Assembly: GCA_029215795.1 (NCBI GenBank)
Contig: JARDYH010000005.1
Span: 42,228,001-42,292,000 of the forward strand
Direction of reading: 5' to 3'
Length of the DNA stretch: 64,000 nt
From: Anniella stebbinsi
Lineage: Eukaryota > Chordata > Lepidosauria > Squamata > Anniellidae
Shown: in pieces, positions 11,512 through 21,509 of the stretch
Numbering within the stretch: the stretch's first letter is position 1
Layout of the letters: every line of letters starts with the position of its first letter
The notes under the pieces: model-generated
Database searches by the model: none
Told to the model about the DNA's origin: nothing
Seen by the model: the letters and a program-made list of their open reading frames with translations, nothing else
Position numbers and translations under genes: made by a program

Positions 11512-11620
11512 GCCAGAGCTACACCAAGCAGGATATGACACTTTGAAAACGGTTTGAAACTGTATAGGGAGTGTGTCACTACCGTTGTAAACCATTTTAA
11601 AGCAATAGTGCAGATCCTGC
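11512..11620. mobile_element. Short MITE (GCCAGAGCTACAC ends)
   Basis: The ends GCCAGAGCTACAC and GTGCAGATCCTGC are flanked by CTCAG and CTAAG (4 of 5). The 109-bp interior (AAGCAGGATATGACACTTTG, ACCATTTTAAAGCA) matches the copies at 51746 and 42480. Confidence 0.8.
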
Positions 11621-11703
11621 CTAAGTAAAAAAAAGAAAGAAAGAAGACAACATTTTGCAGCACTACAACATGCAAAACAGATTGTCTAATTGAAACAATA
11701 AAA

Positions 11704-11772
11704 GTGCAATCCCACAGAAGTCTACTCAGAAGTAAGCCCTACTGAATTCAATGGGACTTTCTTCTAGGCTGC
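11704..11772. repeat. Short palindromic repeat (TCTACTCAGAAGTAAGCCC type)
   Basis: GTCTACTCAGAAGTAAGCCC followed by AATGGGACTTTCTTC is a half-decayed copy of a palindromic squamate repeat. Relatives lie at 54056-54128 and 35575-35660. Confidence 0.5.
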
Positions 11773-11775
11773 AGG

Positions 11776-12340
11776 CCTTTGGTAGCTTGGAGGGCATCTA
11801 GGGATCTCCCCCTTTGATAGACATGCCCTTCCAGACCAATCAGATGCCTGCTAAAGAAGGAAAAGAGGAAAGCCCTCAATGCCAAACTTAAGGCACATAG
11901 GGGTGAAGTGGCCATTCAGATGTCCAGATCCTGGGCCATTTAAGGCCTTAAAGAGTAACACCAGCACTTTAAATTGAAATAAACTTGTTGCAACTATAAC
12001 TGGTGCAGAATGTGTGTAATATGCTTTGATCATCTTGCTCCCTCCATCATTCTAGTGGCTGCATTTTATACCAATTGTCGTTTCCAGACTGTCTTTAAAG
12101 GCAGCCCCGTGCAGAGCGAATTGCACAGAAGCACCAAAGAGTGAAGGAAAACAAAGTTGAGATATTCTGTCTCTTTTTGATAGTCCTGAATCTCCCCTCT
12201 GGAGAAGAGGGCTACACCAGGCAGATCAGCCTTGAGGCTCACCTCAGAGGGAGGTACCCATGCACAGGGCCATGTGATGATGGACACATGCCATGATGCC
12301 ACGCTGCATGAGGGCATAACTTGGACCAGTATATAAGCCC
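11776..12340 (-). mobile_element. L2-type LINE ORF2 fragment, antisense
   Basis: The antisense frame near 11960-12020 reads FQFKVLVLLFKALNGPG, the L2 C-terminal motif. Further right, CAGACTGTCTTTAAAGGCAG and CCCCGTGCAGAGCGAATTG are sequences I associate with antisense reptile L2 copies. The frame is broken, so the copy is dead. Confidence 0.6.
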
Positions 12341-12413
12341 CCCACACACACACACACTACAGTGCTCTTGCAAGTTTGTTGGCAGTCACCCCTCTCCATG
12401 AGAAAGCTGCAGT

Positions 12414-12806
12414 TAAGAATGTGTGAATCAAAAAAACCCGATCTCACCGAAGCGTTTTGAAGCTCATTCTAACTTGAGTCCAAATCAGACTGCAAGCTTT
12501 TCCTTTTGGTATTTCCATTCATATTTTTTCCCCAAATGTACACATCAATTGTGCACATTTTTCTCCCATCGATTAAAGCAAATGTGTGTGAATTAAAACA
12601 CACACACACACATTTTTTCACGTGCATTTTTCAAATGTATGCCTGCTATCAAATGCATTTTTTTTTGAGTCCACGAATCACATTGCAAGATTGGAAATGT
12701 ACTGATTTTGACCACAGATCACATCTGAACCTGTTCAGTCTGGAAGGTGGGAATTTGGTAAATGCTGATTAAAAATAAACTGAAACAAATTTCTCATACA
12801 TTCCTA
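12414..12806 (-). mobile_element. hAT-type non-autonomous element
   Basis: It matches the 59720 copy in reverse orientation. Its right end CATACATTCCTA corresponds to TAGGGATG. The flanks GCTGCAGT (12406-12413) and GCTGCACT (12807-12814) match at 7 of 8. A short (CA)n lies at about 12597-12612. Confidence 0.8.
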
Positions 12807-12889
12807 GCTGCACTACAAGTGGAACTGGTTGCCACAAGGACAGAGTAGGGTTTTCTCCCTGAGCCTCCACATTATTCTAGGAGACAGAG

Positions 12890-13384
12890 GCCATGTCTAC
12901 ACCAGCCATTTATCCCAGGGTTGTCTCTAGGTCGTCCCTATGCATCCATATGACACATCAACAGGGGATGACCTAGAGACAACCCCGGGATAACTGGAAC
13001 TGGGTATATCCCATTTTCCCTGTGGTCCCAGGACCATACTGAGGACCATGGGTGGTGTGGCCGCCAGTCCTGGTATGTCCCTTCCTCCCCACAAGTAGTG
13101 GGGCTCTTACAACAGGCATGGAGCTGCACAGGGGCAGTTCGTGCCCATTGGCGGTGGGTGGGGGGAACAATTCAAAGGGTCATTTTTATTTTTGTTTTTT
13201 ACTTACAGGTGTTGGAGTGCAATTGCATGACCAGCTCCTCTTAAAAACAAATGGGACCTGCGATGTTCCTGTTTCCTCCTGAGATGTCGTGTGGGTGTAT
13301 AGATGCTGGGGGAGGATCATGATAGCAGGTAAGTCTGCAATCCTCCCCCCTCCCTCCCTCTACAGCCTTAGGTGTAAATGAGCC
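12890..13384. mobile_element. Long MITE (GCCATGTCTACAC ends)
   Basis: The ends GCCATGTCTACAC and GTGTAAATGAGCC and the interior (GACCTAGAGACAACCCCGGG, CCCACAAGTAGTGGGGCT, a TTACTTACAGG block) match the 24863-25354 copy in opposite orientation. The flanks CAGAG and CTAAA do not form a good duplication, so the family call rests on sequence. Confidence 0.7.
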
Positions 13385-13479
13385 CTAAACTGGTTTGTCT
13401 ACTCCATACTGGAGCAGGAAAGGGACTGGGATTAATTGGCTGCAGGTTGGTCACAGCTCGGCACTTAGAACATCAGTGA

Positions 13480-13800
13480 TAGGGATGTACAAGAATTTTG
13501 TTGTATTCGCAAATTATCTGAAAATGTCATGTTCACAATCATGAAAGAGAGTGCAAGCAATAGAATTTTTTTTCAAGAAATGCCTGAAAATTACCAAAAA
13601 TTGTGATCATATTTAAAAGGTGCATTAAAAAAATGCTTCAGCTGGGGAAAAGTGAACACTTTTGAATAATACGCACAGAAGTGTGGATTTTCCCCATTTG
13701 AATGAGCTGAGAAATAGATCAAAAACTAAAACAGGGCTGAGCCGAAAAGTGCTTGAAACTGCATTTTGAAAAAAATGGGTGAGCCCAAAAGTGGCTGGTC
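13480..13800 (+). mobile_element. hAT-type TAGGGATG element, 3' end unclear
   Basis: It begins TAGGGATGTACAAGAATTTT and has the GTGAACACTTTTGAATAAT and ACGCACAG blocks of the group. The right terminal repeat was not found. Confidence 0.5.
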
Positions 13801-14253
13801 CTTCTATCTCCAAGCACACAGGGGTGTCTTTAAGACAAAATGGGACTCCCAGGAGTTGCCACCACCTAGGGTCATGGTCCTTGAATAGGAAAGGGAACCC
13901 TTTTTGGGGCCTGAATTGGTCACACACTTATAGTCATGAGACTTGTGGGTGTAGGACTCAGGACAGCATCCCTCAGCACTTGGCGGTGTGGCTAGGAGGC
14001 AGGATGCGGACTGAGTGCTATCCTCCAGTCCCATGGACAGCTGATGCTCACCTTAATTGACTAGTTTATATTATGGCTGTGCTTAAATGACTTTTCAAAA
14101 GTCTCTGCCTTATTTGCAGGCAGATGAATTTTGTGTTTAGGAGGCGAGTAATTTCACTCAATTTCTCCAGGATAAGGTGGAATTCTCCGACTCACCATTA
14201 GCAGTGCCTGTAGCACAGCTTCTTCATTTTTTCCCGTGTCTCCACATGTGTGT
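13801..14253. other. Unique sequence, nothing recognised
   Basis: No repeat or gene recognised. Confidence 0.35.
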
Positions 14254-14258
14254 CTGTC

Positions 14259-14500
14259 AGCCTATCTACACACGCAGGATAAAACACTTTGAAAACATTT
14301 TGAAAATTGTATATAGAGTGTGTCCTGGGCCCCAATAGTTCTCAGAACTGTCAGCCTATCTACACTACTGCTTTAAAACGGCTTAAAATGGTTTAAAACA
14401 GTTTATAACAGTTTTGAGAACCGTTGGGGCCCAGGACACACTCCATATACAGTTTTCAAAATGTTTTCAAAGTGTTTTATCCTGCGTGTGTAGATAGGCT
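14259..14500. mobile_element. Long palindromic MITE (AGCCTATCTACAC ends)
   Basis: A 242-bp inverted repeat with ends AGCCTATCTACAC and GTGTAGATAGGCT, flanked by CTGTC and CTGTG (4 of 5). The arms carry CCTGGGCCCCAATAGTTCTC and its complement. A second copy of the AGCCTATCTACAC end occurs internally at about 14344-14356, so one family member lies partly inside another. Confidence 0.85.
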
Positions 14501-14505
14501 CTGTG

Positions 14506-14861
14506 TGTCTGTGTGGACTACTGGCCCTGCACATGGCAACAGCAACTGTGTTGGCAGCTTGGCTGCCATTTTGCATCCTCAACAACGCCTCATACTGAGT
14601 GTCATTTGGAGCAGGATCCCTGACATTCCCCTCTTGGTTTTCAGTTTGCATACAAAGTAGGAATTAGGAATGTGGGGACCTCTACTTACAAATTTTGTAA
14701 AGCATATTGAGAAACACGCTTTATTTCCCTCACAATGCTTCAGATATTTTGCTCAAGCAGGCACCTTCAATTCATTTCAGAACTTGTTTTGGGCAGAATT
14801 CAAAACAAAAGAAATCCAACAGAAGAAAAAAAGAAATTCAATTTGGATAATTTCTTCTCAT
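14506..14861. other. Unique sequence with a possible hAT remnant at 14665
   Basis: TAGGAATGTGGGGACC at 14665 and the following body (AATTCAAAACAAAAGAAATC) resemble a decayed TAGGGATG-group element. No end pair was found. Confidence 0.3.
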
Positions 14862-15049
14862 TAGGGATGGAAAGATCCATCAATCTCAGTCTTGCCAAGA
14901 TCGTCAGGGTTTTTTTTTAGGTCAAACTGGTTCCATCCTGTTTCCATGAGTTCTTTTGATTCATTTATTTTAAATTATCCTTACAGAAATCCATATGCAT
15001 TTTCCATAATATATGTATCATATATATTGTGTGTATTTTTAACATATCA

Positions 15050-15822
15050 AAATGTCAACCCAGTGTGCGGCCACTCTAAAGAAGGCAAACTCCATGTTAG
15101 GCATAATTAGAAAAGGAATTGAGGATAAAACTGCCAGTCTCATATTGCCTTTATACAAATCTATGGTGCAACCACACTTGGAATACTGTGTACAATTCTG
15201 GTCACCACACCTAAAGAAAGATATTGTAGAACTGGAAAAAGTGAAGAAAACGGCAACTAAAATGATTAAGGGGCTAGAGCATCTCCCCTATGAGTGAAGG
15301 CTACAACAGCTGGGATTGTTTAGCTTGGAAAAAAGGATGCTAAGGGAAGACCTGAAAAAGGCATACAAAATTATACATGGTATGGAGAATGTGGATAGGG
15401 AGACATTTTTCTTCTGCTCTCATAAAACTACAACTCGGGGTCATCTCATGAAGCTGATCAGTGGAAGATTCAGGACAGATAAAAGGAAGTATTTCTTTGC
15501 ACAGTATATAGTTAAACTATGGCATTCACGACCACAATATGTGGTGATAGGCACCAATTTGGCTGGCTTCAAAAGGGGTTGGACAAATTCCCAGAGGACA
15601 TGGCTATCAATGACTACTGGTCCTGATGGCAATGTGCTACCTCCAGTATCAGAGGCATTAAGCCTATATACACGAGTTGCTGGGAAACACAGGTGGGAGG
15701 GTGCTGTTGCACCATGTTCTGGTTGTGGGTCCCTGGTTGATAGCTGGTTGGTCACTGTGTGAACGGAGTGCTGGACTAGATGGACCCTTGATCTGATCCA
15801 GCATGGCTCTTAAGTTCTTATG
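15050..15822 (+). mobile_element. CR1-type LINE 3' end
   Basis: It contains the C-terminal part of CR1 ORF2 followed by the complete 3' untranslated end, whose last bases are GGCTCTTAAGTTCTTATG. It is 5' truncated and lies inside an hAT element, so it inserted after that element. Confidence 0.9.
15052..15640 (+). pseudogene. CR1 ORF2 C-terminal fragment
   Basis: The frame reads KANSMLGIIRKGIEDKTASL, ILPLYKSMVQPHLEYCVQFW and VKKTATKMIKGLEHLPYE, and stops at 15294-15296. It then continues after a short break as GLFSLEKRMLREDLKKAYKI, GRFRTDKRKYFFAQYIVKLW and a final GFKRGW block. These are the hallmark blocks of the CR1 protein downstream of the reverse transcriptase catalytic core, including the LEYC-QFW motif. 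The RT palm and the endonuclease are absent because of 5' truncation. At least one in-frame stop breaks the remainder, so the copy is non-functional. The same protein region, less complete, is present at 55565-56200. Confidence 0.9.
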
Positions 15823-16116
15823 CATTCTTTGGGACACATGGACCCATTGATGAAAGCATGTTTGCACACATTCCGGAAATGGATGCATTTTTCTTTGCAC
15901 ATATTTCGAACACATTTTTTGTTTTGTTTTGTGGAGCACATTGCATGCTCAGAAATGTTTGGGTCTGTGTTGGTGACTGGGGGATATGAAATGGGTGTGA
16001 ATCCATTAAAAAAGAACTTTACAGAGCTAATTCTCACAATTTGCTACTCCTTGATGAGGTGAGGTTCTATGAGTGCTAATTATATAATCTCAAGAACTTT
16101 AGTGAGAAAGTTGAAG

Positions 16117-16735
16117 TAGGGATGGGCAAACTCACCCCCCCTCTCTGTATGTGTGAAGGGATATTAGGACTGTTATTAAATTTTCTGGTCCGGTGTTCAC
16201 AAACCCAAGGACTTGGATTGGATTTTTTCCTGCCCAGAAAAATATGCAAGTACATTCGAAGAAGAAGTAATTTTTATATAGATTTAGTTGTTGTGCTTAC
16301 TGGTAACATAGTGAGTGGTGTGTGTGTGTGTGTGTGTGTGTGTTTCAGAATGAAGTCTCCCATGTTGGTGCAATTCCTGGAATAGCCATATAATGACTTG
16401 GGGTCCTTTCATGGGCATTCTTCTGAGTTTGCTTGCTGACAGACTGTCTGAGCATTTTCCAAAGATGGAGGGAAATTGCTCTTTCATTGAAAGTCACAGG
16501 AAACTTTCCAGTCAGCAAACCTAGGCGAATGCCCATGAAAGGACACCAACACACACAACCAGTAAGCACAATACTGCCCCCCACCACTAAATTTCAGAAA
16601 TGGGAATTGGGGGGAGAGTTGCATGTCTTTGGAATCCACTTGATCTGCAGATACAGATTTGGTGTGGAATTTGTAGACTGGATTGCAACAAATCCGGACT
16701 CATTTGGCTCCGTTGCAGACTTTTCCACCATCCCT
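16117..16735 (+). mobile_element. Candidate hAT-type element (TAGGGATG ... CATCCCTA)
   Basis: TAGGGATGGGCAAACTC at the left and TTCCACCATCCCTA at the right are correctly oriented terminal repeats. The 8-bp flanks do not match, so the two ends may belong to different copies. It contains a (GT)n run at 16317-16343 and the inverted repeat at 16402-16545. Confidence 0.4.
16402..16545. repeat. Inverted repeat with about 30-bp arms
   Basis: The left arm CCTTTCATGGGCATTC ... GTTTGCTTGCTGAC pairs with the right arm GTCAGCAAACCTAGG ... GAATGCCCATGAAAGGA, with a spacer of about 70 bp. It could fold as a cruciform or hairpin. It may be an internal part of a palindromic transposon. Confidence 0.7.
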
Positions 16736-17199
16736 ATGTGTTTGTGTGTTAGATCATGCTGCACATTGACCTTCGTAGCCATACACATCAGTGTATGATA
16801 TCAGCCACCAACACTACTGTTTTTGATGGTGATAGCAATGGTGGTGGCTATCAATACTCAGTTATCATGCCTTGATGTGTGCAGACATGAGTATCAATGA
16901 ATTGCAGGGATGGCGCACCTCTGATCCACCATCCTAAGACAGCCTGTAGGAGATTCCCATCCAACCCACCAGCTTCCCGCTTTATCTCTGATCCCTGATA
17001 AGATCTATCCTCCTGTTGAGTAAACATTGGTGGCTTTTTAAAAGTCTGATTGCAGTGAGAGGGGCATGAATATAAATGGAGTAGCCAGGGCATGATAGAA
17101 TAAGCCTGAAACTGAAATGAATGGGGGTGGGGTAGGGGAAGGTAAAAAAGTAGAAGAAAAGCCCATGGATGGAAGGAAAAAGGCTCCCCATTGGCTTTC
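16736..17199. other. Unique sequence, nothing recognised
   Basis: No repeat or coding signal recognised. Confidence 0.35.
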
Positions 17200-18200
17200 C
17201 AATAATATTTGCTCACCGTTAGCAAATCATATGTCAAAGAGAACAATTTAAAGCAACACAAATATCCCCAGCTGCTTGTTTTGGATGCAACGAGTGTCCC
17301 CCAAGCTTGCTCTGGAAATGATGTATCCCTTTTCTACAAGGTTCCCTAGGACTAATCCATCCTGCATAAACAGCAAGCTTCTCTGCTGGAAAATTCAACA
17401 GAGTGTAGGAATACGACATGCATCAAATGAATTTATTTTCAACAATTGACGAATGACTGGAAACCTCCCTTGGCCCCTGCAGCCCGGCGCGAGGCAGGGT
17501 GGTTCGAAATGGAATGGGGGCTGCTGGCCAAGGGAACAGCCCAGGATGGAGGAGAGATGTTAAACATTTGAGCTTGATAAGCAATCTGTGGTTTTTCTCT
17601 CCTTGGGCCTGTTCCCCACAGAGCTTGCCCGTTACCTGCGGAAACCGAAAGGCACCAGTCTGTGTGTACGGCCATCTCCAAAGTCTCTGTGTAGACAAGT
17701 GGAGCCGGAGGGTCGATTCCCTGGCTTTTACACACAGCCTTCCTTTCAGCACCTTCCTTTTACACAAAGACCAACTTATCCCATCTCTCTCCCCCCACCC
17801 CCGGTCTCTCCTCCCTGTAGCCTGTGCAATGAAAAGCTCTCCACGCTCAGGCTAATAAAGTCCGTTGCCACCTCCTCCCTCTCCTTCCCCCTCCTCAGTC
17901 CCAGCTCAAGAGCACGTCTGCCAACAAAAAGAGAAGCTGGTGGAGATTTAAACCTGGAACTCATTTAGCAAAAGGGGGACCTTTCGTTAACAACAAAGTT
18001 ACCTATCATGAACTGCCGGTAACACCTTGAGTGATCCTAAATCCATTACTCAGAGACTTAGCCCTGGCTGAGTTTGATTTTATGAACTGTGAGGTTCCTA
18101 TATTGAAAGTCTGCAAATTGAACATTAACTGGATGGCACAAGACCGGGGGAACTAAACATGCATCCCACCCTCCTGCTGGTGATATAATAAGCCTCCGCA
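17200..18200. other. Repeat-poor, higher-GC stretch; candidate regulatory DNA
   Basis: About 1 kb without recognisable transposon or microsatellite, flanked by repeat-rich DNA. It has more CpG than its surroundings (for example GCCCGGCGCGAGG at about 17482, GTACGGCC, CCGGAGGGTCG). Overlapping open frames exist on both strands but share no motif and have no matching splice or start context. It could be a conserved enhancer or an unrecognised exon. Sequence conservation would decide. Confidence 0.3.
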
Positions 18201-18600
18201 TTGATGCAATGAAAATGCAATTTGCTCTGTGGAACGATAGTGACAGTGTGGCATTTCATGTCAGACTGCCCGCACTTCAGCCTTTGCCAAGTCTCTCCTC
18301 CTACCTCAGTGCTTCTTATCTAAAGAGAAGGTGTTGTGTGGGAATGAGGCCTGGCATAATAATAACCAAGAAATATTACACTGGGCATAGTGATTCTATG
18401 ATACTCTTTGTACCACAAGCTTAGAGATGTTTATCAATGATTAATCATCGTTTCCTCTCCTTCAAGAACTCTAGCTTTGTGAGGGATCTTTGCTAGGATG
18501 CTTTGGCAGAAACCATATCAACTAGTTATAAAATTGATATATGGCTGCAGGGTAAACATGCCCTCGGCCAGCAACCGACTGACATGACACAACGTGGTGC
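18201..18600. other. Unique sequence, nothing recognised
   Basis: No recognised feature. Confidence 0.3.
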
Positions 18601-18937
18601 TCTATGGCGTTCATGCCACTTAGAGGCTTTTTCCCCGCTCTCCAAGCATCTGCCTTTTTTCCTTGTTAACATGGTTCATCTCCCTTTGTCTTTTCTATAT
18701 TGTGAATCAGTCATGTTTGTTCAAATTTTAACATTTTATCATCTTAGTCTTTCCTGTTTTAAATCTGTACTTTCAATCTTTGTGTTGCTGCTCGGTTTTA
18801 TTCTGGTTGTACTTTTATATTGTCTTTTTACATTGTGGTTTAAGTTTCATACTTTAAATTGTACTTATGGTTTTGATTTTTGTGAACTGCCCAGAGAGCT
18901 TCAGTTATTGGGTGGTACAGAAATGCAATAAATAATG
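18601..18937 (+). mobile_element. L2-type LINE 3' untranslated end
   Basis: It ends with TTTTGTGAACTGCCCAGAGA GCTTCAG and GGGTGGTACAGAAATGCAAT AAATAAT, the tail module shared with 2337-2711 and 30885-31495. The coding part is missing. Confidence 0.8.
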
Positions 18938-19939
18938 CATGGTTAAAGTGTATACATCTGCTGCCAGGAGAGAAAATTCCATCACCATTGTATATGTTCC
19001 TCAGCTCCTTGGCTCTCAAAAGATTCAATTTTGCTTTGGAAAGGCAAGATGAGTTGAGGCTTGGTTACACAGGTCAAATGTAGGTTTACCTAAAGATCCC
19101 TGCCAAAAACTCTCTTGACATGGTCAAGAGAGGGACCGCCTCACTGGCAATTCAGTTGGCATGGGATCTCCCTAAGAGCACAAATGTCCAATCTCTTTCC
19201 TGTCCTCATTGTATGCCTCACTGTATTTTACCTATTGAATTGGCCACTGAGAATCCTAAGAAATAAGTGGCACTGTAGAAGACGTACTGTAAAACCCACT
19301 ACCAGCATGCATTTTGTTCTTCTGTTGAATGAGCACAAGATAATTGCCTTCTGTTGGGTGCCTGAAAATCAGCCTTCCAGGATCATTCCATTATTTTGTA
19401 CGGCCTTCAACACCTGAGTCTATAACTCCAGTTCCCACTTCCCTTTGTCTCTGCTGAAGCAGAAGTCATACTGTGCAGACATGGCATTTGTTTGCTGTCT
19501 CCCTGACTCTCTCTCTCTCTTTCTCTGGGAAGCCTCATAGTTAACCATTGAATCGCTGCTTTGTTTTAATTTATTAATAAACTTAATTTTCTCGAGTAGA
19601 CCTGAGTTTGACTCCATTGGCTCCCCATGGATAACTTACAAGGGCACTCTGCTTCACAGAGATGTAAGCATGCTTCACAGTTATACAGGCTTAACAATCC
19701 TAGTTATGCTCCTTATGTTCAGTTAAAAGGTGCTAGCTTGGGTCAGATTTACCAGATCTACAACAACCTGTCCTCTGGCAGAAAAAAAGCCAGGGTTGCA
19801 TTGGGAAATGGTTCTCCTCACACACATTTGAGTTAAGCTCCTCCAGGCATTTATATTTCGGAATGGCTTTTTTCTAGAATCTAGAGAAGTAGCCTGCAGA
19901 TATGTTTAGAGACACATGTCATGAAGAAACATAGTAATG
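18938..19939. other. Unique sequence with a short CT-rich run
   Basis: A CTCTCTCT run lies near 19508-19525. Nothing else was recognised. Confidence 0.35.
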
Positions 19940-20096
19940 GCTGCTTTTTTTAATGCATCCTTATTTTAACTAATATGCGTTTGGGGTGTTTTTGGATAAT
20001 TGTGATGCTCTATTTATTCTGATGATTTTTGTAAGATGCTTTGATATGTTCTTGGAGCCATGAAGTGGGACATACATTTTAAATAAATAAATACAT
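19940..20096 (+). mobile_element. LINE 3' tail (L2/CR1-like)
   Basis: GATTTTTGTAAGATGCTTTG followed by AAGTGGGACATACATTTTAA and ATAAATAAATAC has the layout of a reptile LINE 3' end. Confidence 0.45.
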
Positions 20097-20215
20097 TCAA
20101 ATATAGTGTGTAATGCTTTGGGGTGGCAATGGGGATGCACGGGAATTCCATTTCTGTTTACGAAACGTGCCCTGTTCACAACTGTGAATGTGAGTGCAGA
20201 CATGGCATTCGTTCG

Positions 20216-20396
20216 CTGGCACTATACTAGAGTGACCATATACAAAAGAAGGCAGGGCCCCTGCAACTTTAACAGTTGTAATGAAGAGGGAATTTCACCA
20301 GGGACTAATTGCATACAAATGACACTGGCTGAAATTCCCTTTTCTCTACAACTGTTAAAGTTACATGAACCCTGACCTGGATTTTATCTGGTCAGC
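20216..20396 (+). mobile_element. Half copy of the palindromic GACCAGAT-ended element
   Basis: The sequence from CACTATACTAGAGTGACCAT to ATTTTATCTGGTCAGC matches the right half of the element at 40101-40744. The left half is missing, so this is a truncated copy. The short similarity between its two flanks lies within the element itself and is not a target duplication. Confidence 0.7.
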
Positions 20397-20731
20397 CTAT
20401 CTTAGGGGAGCAAAACATTACACCTTAAGGTAAGGTACAATGTTTTGCTTTGATGTGATTTGACAGTCTAACTATATATAACTAGATAACCATAGCGAAA
20501 CATATGTTTAATTTTACTAATATGTTGACAGCAATTTTAGCATTTGGTATGTGAGCAAAAAGCCCAATGAGTTCATTTGATTAAATTCTTAGCCTCCTGG
20601 TTTCCACAATGTTTCTTTAGGGGAAGATGAATGATGAGTGATTGAGTGAGAGTGAGCATGACAGGATTAGCACACACTGGATCTTTTGACCAAGCAAAAA
20701 CACATATGTTGGTTTAAGGGCATGTACCCTT
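20397..20731. other. Unique sequence up to the L1 target site
   Basis: Nothing recognised. Confidence 0.35.
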
Positions 20732-20747
20732 AGGATTTGGGAAAGCA
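20732..20747. repeat. L1 target-site duplication, left copy
   Basis: AGGATTTGGGAAAGCA is repeated exactly at 24381-24396, on the other side of the L1 insertion. Confidence 0.95.
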
Positions 20748-21043
20748 TAAGCAATAATTTGACCCCTAATAAAGGCCTTGCAGGCCTCCCATTCCATAGT
20801 GCAAGAACTCGCAGTGCCCTTGTTGATATCGCAATATTCCAAAAGTTCAGCCAAAATCTGAGATTTAAACATCTCATCATTTAAGAGAGAAGCATTAAAA
20901 CACCAAAGTCCTGGAGGCCTAAGCGAGCCTGAAAACTATAGCTCCAAGCATACAGGAGCATGGTCATTCAGCTTAGAAAACACCCTTTTCTGTTTGATAA
21001 CATTTCGGAGCCCCTTGACATTCCATGAAGTCACGTTGAACAT
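20748..21043 (-). pseudogene. L1 ORF2 N-terminal fragment, internally deleted endonuclease
   Basis: Reading leftward from an ATG at 21043, the frame gives MFNVTSWNVKGLRNVIKQKR and VFSKLN. This is the start of an L1 apurinic-like endonuclease, including the conserved SWN motif. It then jumps to DHAPVCLEL, the end of the endonuclease domain with its catalytic SDH-type motif. About 200 residues of the domain are therefore missing. A stop codon follows at 20936-20938. The frame continues as NASLLNDEMFKSQILAELL and WEACKAFIRGQIIAY, the linker before the reverse transcriptase. The fragment ends at the target duplication. The protein cannot be active. Confidence 0.9.
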
Positions 21044-21509
21044 AAAACAGTAAGAAATATATTAATAGCCCCTCCACATTAGCCAATCATATCAGTGTTA
21101 CAGATCTTGCTTACATACACATCACAAGTCATTTTAAACCATAGTATAATACATATTGGCCTGTAGAAATAGAAAGATTGTGAACTAATATTTGTCTCTC
21201 CCAAATAACAATAAAAGAATAATAATAATAAAAAACTTCTAAAAAAAAAACCAACCCCAAAACCCAAAACAATAACAACAAAATAACCTACAAGAAAACC
21301 AAAAAAATATCCTGGCTTCCATTAGAGACCATGGTACACTCCTTTGTCCCGCCCTCATCCTAAATCAATCAATATTCAATCAAACCAATAATGAATATAT
21401 ATGAGTATTAAGTGATTGTCTCAAGAAAGTGGAAAAAATGGAGAAAGGAGGGGGGATAGGAGAAGAAGAAAAATCAGTTCAGAAAAAGGAAGGGGGGAGA
21501 AAAAGTTTA

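Larger units (their letters stand above)
14862..16029 (+). mobile_element. hAT-type element split by a CR1
   Basis: The left end is TAGGGATGG at 14862. Typical body sequence runs to about 15049 and resumes at about 15823 with GACACATGGACCCATTG and TTTGCACACATTCC. The flanks CTTCTCAT (14854-14861) and ATTCTCAC (16030-16037) match at 6 of 8. The right end is diverged (GAGCTA). Confidence 0.55.

Noticed and set aside
16117..16735. Complete hAT element with matching target duplication
   Set aside because: Termini are correctly oriented but the flanking 8-mers do not match; kept only as a candidate.
20222..20404. 8-bp target duplication CTATACTA/CTATCTTA for the 20.2 kb element
   Set aside because: The left 8-mer also occurs inside the related element at 40.6 kb, so it is element sequence, not host DNA.
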